Shown here in pieces: positions 25,347 to 35,600 of a stretch of DNA of 64,000 nucleotides. Origin of the DNA: Valencia hispanica. Taxonomy: Eukaryota > Chordata > Actinopteri > Cyprinodontiformes > Valenciidae. Each line of letters begins with the position of its first letter. Position 1 is the stretch's first letter. The notes beneath the pieces were generated by a model. That model was not told where the DNA came from, ran no database searches, and saw nothing but the letters and a program-made list of their open reading frames with translations. The translations under genes were made by a program, and so were the position numbers. The stretch is from the NCBI GenBank assembly GCA_963556495.2, contig OY747712.1, positions 26,218,235 to 26,282,234 on the forward strand. The letters run 5' to 3'.

Positions 25347-26480
25347 TTAATAATAATATTATCATTTATTTAATGATAATATATAACATTTATTTAAAAA
25401 ACCCATGATAAATGCAAGCTTAGCTACACCTTGGTGTAGCCAGCATATCTGACACTTGGCAGCTTTTTGTTTCTCTCCGTGTATAAAGAGTCAAATGAGC
25501 TTTTAGGGACATCACCCCATTGGCCTAATTTCTCTCCATTAAGGATGGAGCCTTTCAAACATCCTATTTTTCAGGAGGCGGCTGCTAATTTGGCTCCTTG
25601 TCAGGACTGTAGATTGCATAACACTGCACTAGGACTCTCTTCTCTGGTAAACAGGGGGCTCAGCATAGCGTGGTGACAACAAAAGCAAAAGTTGTTTCAA
25701 AAAAACTATGAAATAAATCTGCATGAAAAACATGAGTTTTCATTTGATAGGTCCTTGGAGTTACAAATAGTATTAATATGTGAGCTTTTCAGTTTAGCCA
25801 TTTTATTGCTAAATGTATGTATCTGGATATTGTTTACTGTTTCATGGCATTGTTTATTGATTTCAATCATCTGTATTTTTGGATCCTGTGTAATTTTCAT
25901 AAATCTGTCTGAATCTGCAGGTGTGCACATGTGAGGTTTCCACATTTAAATGACAAAGATGTGCACTAAAAGTGCATACACCTGCAACTGCTGCAACAAA
26001 TATAGTTAGAGATAGATTTTTCAATTAGAGCTACATCTGTGTAGGTTGTATTGGGTTATAAAACAACCCAGTAACACTAAAGAGTTCCTAATCATGACAG
26101 CAATCATAAACATGCATCAGTCACCAAGTCGATAATTGTGTAATGTGGGAGGCAATAAAATACCTCCAGCACAAACGCGCAGAAGATATCTCATCTAAGG
26201 TGATTGAAATTAACAATAAGTTTAAAATAAATGGAGTTTTGTTTCTTTGGTTCCCAGTTGTAGTTCTTAGATTAAAAGACAAAAGGTTGAGGACACATTT
26301 AACAAGAACAAATGTTGACCAAGTAATTTGCACCCAAGGCAAACAGCATATTGGAATATAGTAAACATAATTGCAATACAAAAAGTAAAAAGTAAAGTAA
26401 AATAAAGCATAAATAACCACAGTATGCTGCATACATTCTAGTGAGCGGTCATGCTCCACATGAAGCATAATACAACGAAA
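25347..26480. other. Unassigned AT-rich DNA
   Basis: No gene is supported. Overlapping open frames at 25692-25945 and 26121-26468 lack motifs and are of chance length. Confidence 0.45.
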
Positions 26481-26489
26481 AATGTTGGC

Positions 26490-27000
26490 AGTGATTGTCC
26501 ATTCTTAGGAGGTGAGCTACTGAACAGGTTTAAGGCAGCTACTTAGAAACATTGAGCAAGTCGCCTCCCAGAGAAACTGGCAGGTCAACTTAAGAAGTCT
26601 AGATGTGTGGATGTTAAGAAGATCAATTAGGTATGACAGGGCTAGGTCCACTTAATGCTTTTAAATATAGAAATAAAACTCAGAGAAGCTTGACCCAGAC
26701 CAACATGAAAGAGCATTGCTGCAGTCTTATAAAAGCATAAATACATTTTTCCAAGTCTTTAACAGAGGGAAATGGCTTATGGCAATGGTTCTAACCCGGT
26801 AAAAACCTGATTTCACAGCTGCACTCATCTGCTTTTCTTATCCAAATGAGTAACAAATAATTAAATCCCAAGTCGCTGATAACAGCGTGACAGTTAAGAA
26901 GAAGAGGTCCAGAGGACCAAAACAGTCAGCAAGGCTGTAGAGGAGAAGACTTAATAAAGGAGGTGAAAACTGTTTTATTTTTAATACGGATGACATTTTT
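26490..27000 (-). mobile_element. Possible L2-type LINE remnant
   Basis: The wording of this segment parallels, in order, the minus-strand L2 copy at 6.9-7.3 kb ('ccacttaatgcttttaaata', 'ttgctgcagtcttataaaag', then a run about 'cacagctgcactcatctgct'). No clean protein motif remains. I call it an old L2-like fragment with low confidence. Confidence 0.35.
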
Positions 27001-27024
27001 TTTGTTTTAATTAGATTTTAATTT

Positions 27025-27270
27025 CACTGAAGCAGGTGGTGAACTAGTACCTATCTCCAACAGTTATTGGTCATGAGGCAGGGTACATACTGGACAGGTG
27101 GCAAGTCCACCACAGGGCAACACAGAGGCACATAGCCATACACACTCATGCCTGATGCCAGTTTAGATAGACCAGTTAAACTAACAATAGTTTTTGGAGA
27201 GTAGCTACCCACAGAGAACCCACATTGTACATGTACAGGGAGAACATGCAAACTCCACTCAGGAAAATTG
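27025..27270 (-). mobile_element. Old tRNA-like SINE copy
   Basis: The minus-oriented copy shows diverged forms of the family blocks: 'cctatctccaacagttattg', 'tacatactggacaggtggca', 'cagggcaacacagaggcaca' and 'gggagaacatgcaaactcca'. It is the most diverged copy in the window. Confidence 0.7.
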
Positions 27271-29527
27271 AACCTACTTGTTTGAAGACAACAGTAGTAA
27301 AAACTGATCCTCACTGCAAGCCTAATATACCTCTAACTGAAACTAGAATTTCCTCTTAGGCAGGTAAGAGCTGAATGAAAACAATATTAAGCTTTGTAAG
27401 CTTTGTCCCAACATGCTGTTGTAGAAACGAAAGCATATTGGGATATATTGTAGTGGAGATTGATGAAGGATCTAAAGCTGGTCAAGAGGTAAAAGGGGGC
27501 TTTTACCTCCAATAAAAACGGGTGTCAGTGCTGCAGTAAGATTTAAACCCTAATTGGAATTAATGACCACATAACTTTGAGGGTGATTAAAAATTATTTT
27601 GACCTGTATTTTAAAAACACAATTGGGTCAATATTTTCCTTTTTGACAAGATGCTGGACAAAAGCATGTTGTAAAGACATGTTGATCAAAGGCATTTATG
27701 CTACGAAGACTGCGTAATTTACCATTATGAAAGCTGAATATTTAGTCATTCAGGCCATGTGATGCTGCTCATCTGAAACTTGACCAAAAATGTTTTAATT
27801 CACATTAAGATGCTTTACTTGAAACAAAAATGCATAATCTAGGGGGCATATGCCCAATTCAAGAAAGCAGATACAATATCAACAAGCATAAACTGACACA
27901 GCTGGAATCAAGACACATACAAATCTGAAGAATGTAGGCAAGATTTTAATTAGTACAAGAGGGGGCTCCTCTGATGTGTCTGACGCCTGGAGGAACTATT
28001 CCAGTAGAATCCAGGAATATCTCATGATATTGAAACTCTGTTAACCGATTTATGTAAGCCATCAATAATTAAGTGCATATGGTTGGCAGATTTACATTTT
28101 GATGTATAATGAACAAGCCTTGTGGCCATATTTAGTTTTGTAAATAAAACTATATGCATGCATACATTTAGTGAATTTTGGCTTTGATTTTTTAAAAACA
28201 TTTCAAACAAGTAAATTCCTCATCATTGGAATCACTTTGATGGTTCTGTTTATAAAAGGACATGCAAAAAAAACACTCAGGGGATAAATCAAGACTTATA
28301 AATATTTTGTATTTGTTCAAAACGGTTTAATGGTTGAAGTATTACAAGAGCAGTTATTTATTTTCTGGAGTTTCTCCTAGAGAACTATATGTTCCTCTCC
28401 TTTGCTATTAAATATGGATTTTTGGTTTTTGAGTCTCAGGATACTGCAGTCGTGACTGTTCAAGCCAAAATTGAAAATAAAATAAATTAGTGTGCTTTTA
28501 CTGGAATAATTTAAGAGATGTTAAACCAGAAATACCTCCTAATTAAGCTTGAAGTGGCAATAATCTTTTAAGTGGAAATAGTTTTCAGAGCCATTCAGTG
28601 TATAATGTGACTTCAATTTTATTGCGTACAGCTTTTGATATAAAACTAACATTTAAGACAGTAATTACCTTTCAGTACTAAGCTAGGAATTACAACAATT
28701 TACACAGAAAGTATAAATGGGTCACAAGGCTTCTTTAAAGTTCAGCTAAAAGTAACAATGGACCGCTTAAACAGGTATTGTTAACATTCAGCAGAGAAAA
28801 ATCAATTCAGCCTCAAACTACAAAAATTATTTTGAGGCAAGTTGATAGCAGTATCTATGAATTATAATGAGATTAATTATAGATTTTCAAATACAACATT
28901 TGTCAACAGAATTTGGACATTTTAAAAATAAAAATAAAACCTTTCAGGATCAAGCTCAAAGCAGTTCTAAATATTTAACAGTTGAAAACTTTATTCTTTA
29001 AATTGTTTTAATTGTAAAATTCAAAAATAGTTCATTTAATCTAAAAAGTTCATATTCCTTGTCATGAAATTACAGGGGAAATTCCAGAGTGACCAGAGTT
29101 TGTACTGGCTGTGTCAGGTTAATGTTCCACATTTTCTTACTATCACCCTCAATTTTCTCTAAATCTGCACGGTGGCTCATGTGGAACATGTTCTCCATAG
29201 AGCTAGTGGGAGGCAAATCTTAGGCAAGATTAACATTTTACATATATTGACACGTTAAAATCCTTAGCTGTGTCATTTAAGAGGAAGGTCAGTGATATGT
29301 TAGCTAACTGTATGACCACTAAAAAAACATAGCCTATTTGTTCAGGGCTTGCACAGCTAATCATTGTTCAAAATCACAGCCATTTTAATTAACATACCTA
29401 CCTAACTAATATACCTACTCCTATTCATCTAAAATTTGTGAATGAAGTCATAGCTTGGATATGTTTTATAATGTCTTGATAAGATGTGGGACTTTAAATA
29501 AATGTTTGTTGTGATAAATATTAATTG
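27271..29527. other. Unassigned AT-rich DNA
   Basis: I see no gene, RNA or recognisable repeat in these 2.2 kb. Open frames are short and featureless. Confidence 0.5.
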
Positions 29528-29529
29528 TA

Positions 29530-31102
29530 CAGGTCCTTCTCAAAAAATTAGCATATTGTGATGAAATTCATTCTTTTCCATAATGTAATGATAAAAATTA
29601 AACTTTCATATATTTTAGATTCATTGCACACCAACTGAAATATTTCAGGTCTTTTATTGTTTTAAAACTGATGATTTTGGCATACAGCTCATGAAAACCC
29701 AAAATTCCTATCTCAAAAAATTAGCATTTTATGAAAAGGTTCTCTAAACGAGGTAATAACCTAATCATCTGAATCAACTAATTAATTCTAAACACCTGCA
29801 AAAGATTCCTGAGGCTTTTAAAAACTCCCAGCCTGGTTCATTACTCAAAACCGCAATCATGGGTAAGACTGCCGACCTGACTGCTGCCCAGAAGACCATC
29901 ATTGACGCCCTCAAGCAAGAGGGTAAGACACAGAAAGAAATTTCTGAATAAATAGGCTGTTCCCAGAGTGCTGTATCAAGGAACCTCAGTTGGAAGTCTG
30001 TGGGAAGGAAAAAGTGTGGCAGAAAACGCTGCACAACCAGAAGAGGTGACCGGACCCTGAGGAAGATTGTGGAGAAGGACTGACTCTGGAGTAGAAACAT
30101 CCAGAGCCACCGTGCACAGGCATGTGCAGGAAATGGGCTACAGGTGCCGCATTCCCCAGGTCAAGCCACTTTTGAACCAGAAACAGCGGCAGAATCGCCT
30201 GACCTGGGCTACAGAGAAGCAGCACTGGACTGTTGCTCAGTGGTCCAAAGTACTTTTTTTGGATGAAAGCAAATTTTGCATGTCATTCAGAAATCAAGGT
30301 GCCAGAGTTTGGTGGAAGACTGAGGAGAAGGAAATGCCAAAATGCCTGAAGTCCAGTGTCAAGTACCCACAGTCAGTGATGGTCTGTGGTGCCATGTCAG
30401 CTGCTGGTGTTGGTCCACTGTGTTTTATCAAGGGCAGGGTCAATGCTGCTAGCTATCAGGAGATTGTGGAGCACTTCATGCTTCCATCTGCTGAAAAGCT
30501 TTAAGGAGATGAAGATTTCATTTTTCAGCACGACCTGGCACCTGCTCACAGTGCCAAAACCACTGGTAAATGGTTTACTGGCCATGGTATTACTGTGCTC
30601 AATTGGCCTGCCAGCTCTCCTGACCTGAACCCCATAGAGAATCTGTGGGATATTGTGAAGAGGAAGTTGAGAGACGCAAGACCCAACACTCTGGATGAGC
30701 TTAAGGCCGCTATCGAAGCATCCTGGGCCTCCATAACACCTCAGCAGTGCCACAGGCTGATTGCCTCCATGCCACGCCGCATTGAAGCAGTCATTTCTGC
30801 AAAAGGATTCCCGACCAAGTATTGAGTGCATAACTGAACATAATTATTTGAAGGTTAACTTTTTTTATATTAAAAACACTTTTCTTTTATTGGTCGGATG
30901 AAATATGCTAATTTTTTGAGATAGGAATTTTGGGTTTTCATGAGCTGTATGCCAAAATCATCAGTTTTAAAACAATAAAAGACCTGCAATATTTCAGTTA
31001 GTGTGCAATGAATCTAAAATATATGAAAGTTTAATTTTTATCATTACATTATGGAAAAGAATGAACTTTATCACAATATGCTAATTTTTTTAGAAGGACC
31101 TG
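29530..31102 (+). mobile_element. Tc1-like transposon with IR/DR ends
   Basis: The element runs from CAGGTCCTTCT (29530) to its reverse complement ending at 31102. The left flank is TA (29528-29529); the right flank is CA, presumably a mutated TA. The terminal repeats are about 200 bp. The 16-mer CTCAAAAAATTAGCAT occurs at both the outer (29539) and inner (29712) positions of the left end, and its complement at the inner right position (30905-30920), with a near-perfect outer right copy at 31078. That is the inverted/direct repeat plan of Tc1 elements such as Sleeping Beauty. The body holds a complete-length but interrupted transposase. Confidence 0.93.
29859..30825 (+). pseudogene. Tc1-like transposase, interrupted
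   Basis: The protein would cut the element out and insert it at TA sites. It starts at ATG 29859 with 'MGKTADLTAAQKTIIDALKQ', a helix-turn-helix DNA-binding region, and meets a stop after 'TQKEISE' at 29949-29951. A short deletion and frame change near 30080 remove the linker. The main frame then runs from 'GVETSRATVHRHVQEMGYRC' through 'VLFLDESKF' (first Asp), a stop at 30502-30504 just before 'GDEDFIFQHDLAPAHS' (second Asp), to 'SPDLNPIENLWDIVKRKL' (Glu) and the end 'SAKGFPTKY'. The DDE residues are present, so only stops and the frame break have killed it. Confidence 0.9.
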
Positions 31103-32591
31103 CATTTACATGTTGCTAATGGTCTTGATAGATTAAGTCAATAATGTTTTACTGATTCTTTATATTCAGTAAAAGGGAATATGTTATGGGTCATTTCGAA
31201 GTCCACCTTTGCAGCAAAGGCAGATCTGAGAATTTGTTTCTCTCCAATTGTTCAGTCTCGTGTCATGTTGTTAAAACTATAGGTTTTTGTAATCTTTTTC
31301 TCTAAAGATCTATCAAATGAAAGATTTAGAAAAGGATTTTGTTCTTTTAGTTAAGCACAAATAACAGATAATTGAATTTAATGAATTCAGGAAAGATTTG
31401 GGACTTTTGTCATTGGGACATTTGCTTGTTCCCTCCTTTTTGACCTACAATGAGAGTCATACTTTATACTACAGGGGGTTGTTACTCATCAATAAAACTT
31501 CACATCCAGACCCTCTTTATACAACCAGACTGTTAAAAAGGTCTCAGTTGAGGTTAATCCCCAAAGATTATACATGTTGCACAATAACAAGAGGTGTGTC
31601 TTGTTTTAGCAGTGAGGTAACTTTTGAAAACTCAAAGGAACCTTTTTTTCCTTTTCCCATATTGATTAATAAGAAAAAAATAAATAGAACTAAATCATTT
31701 TTATATTAATACAGGCTGCTGTTCAAATGGTAGAGGATGAGCTGTAAATAAATATATAAAAGAACAGGAGGAAAATTATAATTTGCATTCTAAAAAGGTT
31801 TCCTTAAGCACCTTAACAGAACTCACCAATGTTTCACAGATAGATGATCTTTGTAGCTAAAGTGCTCACTGCATCCTTTTACTATTTATTTCCACTAAGC
31901 AGCACAGTATCCATTTAACATATTCCCATTAAAATTGTATTTTTCTCAAAACAATTTATTATCCTAATTAGACCCATAGAGTGACAGGCATCAAGAAGGA
32001 GCAGTTAGACATGCTACATCATATTTCATATATGGTTGTATCTTTCTGTTTCCTAGGGTGTGATTCCAAAGGCTCTTTTTTCAGAAATGTGTTTTAAAAA
32101 TCCCCACCTCTTTAAAAATACTAATAGAAATGATATATTTTTATCACATAGATAGGTTTTCTTGATTTGGGATTCAATGTGTTTCTCTTACATAATGACA
32201 TTCTGAAATGGCTTTTGGAGAAAGAAAATATTTTTAGTGTTTAGATCCACACACACAAATATAATTTTCACCTTCATGCAAAGCTCTCATAATGGCATTG
32301 AAGCTGATTGCCAAACTGTGCTGACACCCTTGCATGATAAGCACCCACTTTAACTCCTCCCCACTGAGGAGCAGGCTGTTTAATTCCTGTGAGAGGATGA
32401 TTTGGTACCCGCCCAATAAAGCTGCTGGTTGTCATCCCAGGGCACAATGTGTCGCTCCCTACTGCACTTCTGCACTCAAACAACCTGCTGCTATACTGTA
32501 AACATTGTATGCCACTGGCATTAGGACTTCAAAAGTATAGATGTGATCAAGGAATAGGTGTCTCTCCAGATTTAACAAATCACCAGGACTT
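31103..32591. other. Upstream region of aqp4
   Basis: There is no gene or clear repeat here. The last few hundred bases should contain the aqp4 promoter and 5' untranslated region, but I see no convincing TATA box. A 'gcccaataaag' stretch near 32411 is a possible CCAAT-type element, weakly supported. The transcription start cannot be placed from sequence alone. Confidence 0.45.
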
Positions 32592-32653
32592 ATGAATGAA
32601 ATCGTATCTCAAACAACCGGGACAGAGAGAGAGAGAACACGTCATTGCATCTG
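32592..32653 (+). CDS. aqp4: aqp4 coding exon 1 (long N-terminus)
   Basis: The exon encodes 20 residues beginning '[10 protein letters not shown]' plus two bases of a split codon, and ends at the donor CTG|GTAAGT. Joined to exon 2, the split codon becomes TGG (Trp21). In mammalian long-form AQP4 a Trp also lies about 13 residues before the internal Met23. The ATG at 32592 is chosen because the next ATG (32596) is out of frame with exon 2. The peptide itself is poorly conserved, so this exon rests on splice phase and position rather than on similarity. Confidence 0.7.
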
Positions 32654-35600
32654 GTAAGTTTCAGCATTCACTGACTGTTTTTTTACAACAAATTTGTTAA
32701 AAGTTATTTGTATTTATCTGTTAAATTTTATCTTAAAGCTTTTTCTTAATGTGCATTAGCACATTCTTCTTAATTTTTGTCCAAGTTTAACAACGAGAAT
32801 CTAAAGTTTGATAAATTAACTATATTTTGATGAGTCAATATAATAGTTTGTCTCTCCACACACTGCTTAAAGAGTGTTCTGTAAGACATTCTGTTATAGA
32901 AAGTGGATGTCTTAAATCTCTGGTGGAGTTATAAATGTTTAGCCTAGAGGCAGCTGTTCTGATAGGGTTCAGTACATTCCCATCCACATGAAGCCACCAA
33001 GAATATACAAGTAGGATAATCATTTTTCTCATTGTTGTTCTTGCCAGGAGGTTCCTGTCCTGCTCTAACCGTCAGAGCATAATGGTAGCTTTTAAAGGGA
33101 TCTGGACCAAAAGCTTCTGGAGGGCTGTGTCAGGAGAATACCTGGCCAGCGTCATCTTTGTGCTCCTCAGCCTGGGCTCCACTATCAACTGGGCTGCAGG
33201 GGAGGAGAAGCCCCCTCCGGCTGACTTAGTGCTCATATCCCTTTGCTTTGGACTCAGTATCGCCACCATGGTTCAATGTTTCAGCCACATTAGTGGTGGC
33301 CACATAAACCCAGCTGTCACTGCAGCGATGATTGTAACTAGAAAGCTGAGCCTGGCAAAAGGTGTGTTCTATGTGGTGGCTCAGTGCCTAGGAGCCATCA
33401 CTGGAGCTGGAATTCTCTATGCAGTCACACCTGCAGATGTTCGAGGATCTCTCGGCGTGACAATGGTAACAACAAAATCATCTTCATTGCTCTCTGTGTT
33501 TGTAACAAATCTAAGTGTTCTTAAACAGAATATTGTGTTTTCAAGGTTAACTCCAAGATCTCATTAGGACATGCCCTTCTGGTGGAGCTTTTCATCACAT
33601 TTGAGCTGGTCTTCACTATCTTTGCCACTTGTGATCCGAAACGCACAGACCTAAGTGGCTCATCTAGCCTAGCAATTGGCTTTGCAGTAGCTATGGGACA
33701 CTTTTTTGCAGTAAGTAACTTCTTCTATATTTTGGCTCAGTAAAAAAACAAAAAAACAATGTGTCTCTAAGTAGCGATACACTCAAGAAAAATATCAGAC
33801 AGTTGCTATGAAGTACAGGTGAACAGTTTACGGAATCTTCCACAAGCCAGTTTTAATACCAACAAATCCTCCCAGTAATGAAAGACTGATTTAAAGATTA
33901 AACATGGGTTCTGTCAACGATTGTGCCCAGCGTCAGTTGACAAGAAAGGCTAGCGGTTCCTTGGCTGAATTAAACGGGTAATGTCAGAGTGGAATTTGTC
34001 AGTCTGTGATAGTGTTCTCTGAAATTCACATCAATGTGTGGATATCTTTACTGGAGGCTGCCATCTCATGGCAACCAATCTCCAGAGGCCTCCTGAACCC
34101 TGATGAGCAAATGAACATGCAGAGAAAAAGATGCTACTCATAACATTGCTTTCTTTGATTAGAAAACCTAGCGTTCACAGATGTATAAGCTTTAATTTTG
34201 GTTCAGTTTGAGTTTGTGTCTGATTTTATAATATTTAATTCTTCAGATAAAAATCAGCAATAATATATGTGTTTTAGATTCCTTACACAGGAGCCAGCAT
34301 GAACCCGGCTCGTTCATTTGGGCCGGCAATGGTCACACATAACTTTGAGAACCACTGGGTAAGAGGGAACTGTTGAATTAAATGGTGTAGAATGTTTGTA
34401 AGCAAATATGTTTACTGTAACATTTGTCAAATTATGCACAGCAAAACCCCTCCACTATGGGATCAGAACAGTATCACCTTGAAATGAAACAGAAAATAAA
34501 TATTGGCAATGAAAATAAAAATTGGCATTGAAAAATATTATTGTAACTGAAAATATTAATTTTGAATCGGAAATAAATCTAGTGAAAATTTTTGTATTGA
34601 AACTGATTTTTTTTTTTACAATGCCAATCCTTTTTTACAATGCCATCATTTTTTTCAATGCCATCATTTTTTTCAGCTTCATTCAGGTGATATCGTTTTG
34701 ACGCTTGTGTGTGCACGCGCATGAGGGGCGGGGATTCAGCCCCCCATATGTTTGCATGAACGAGGCAAGAGGGAAACCCCGACTGTCCGAGTGGGATCAA
34801 CATTTTCTTTGCTACTAATGTGCTTTGTGGAAGGTGATAATCTGCAGTTGGGGACCTGATTTATGACAGTCTTTCTGTAGTCTTTTGAATCAAACATGTT
34901 TGATATTATCGCAAGTCCTAGTGTAGTCGTTGTGACGTAAATCAATCAACAACCAATAAAGCTGTTCTCACACAAGCGGAAGCACAAAGCTACAGATCCC
35001 GGCAGGGGTCAGGTGCAGAAATAATTTTTGAGGGGTAAGAATCTGTACTCTCGGTTTTTTAAATCATGCGCATGGAGTCGTAATCTGTTCCCTCCGTTCA
35101 TTCAACTATGTGACCGTGTGGGGGTCCTGTCCGGTTAGAGTGTACCCTGGCTGATTTGGGTTGTACTTTACTGCTATGGCACAATGGTTAATAAGCAGTG
35201 TTACATCGCTGATGATGGTGGGTTTGAGTCTCGTGTATGATATTGTCTTGCACCTTGCCACATTTCAATTTTTTTTTTGTTCCTGCGGGAAAGTAGGCTA
35301 TAAACATAGGTGTCATATTTATAAATAACAGTTTTGTAGCCACCTATGGAGCCTGACAGGGTCTATACACAACAAATACAATATTTGTGTTCCATGGCTG
35401 AGTAATGAGCCATAAATTAAAAAGTGTATGCCAACCTTGCCCCCTGGAATACAGGCACAAACAAGAGCTATCTGTGCATCTGCATGGAGCAAGTGGTACA
35501 GCATAAACACATTAAAAAGATACGAGTTAACCAGTTACTTGATGATACAGTACCCACTTTGAATGCAAGTCTTTATTTGACATAACATTAATCTTGGCAA

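Noticed and set aside
24852..25365. Poly-Tyr, poly-Ile and poly-Leu frames on the minus strand
   Set aside because: They come from the (TAA)n microsatellite.
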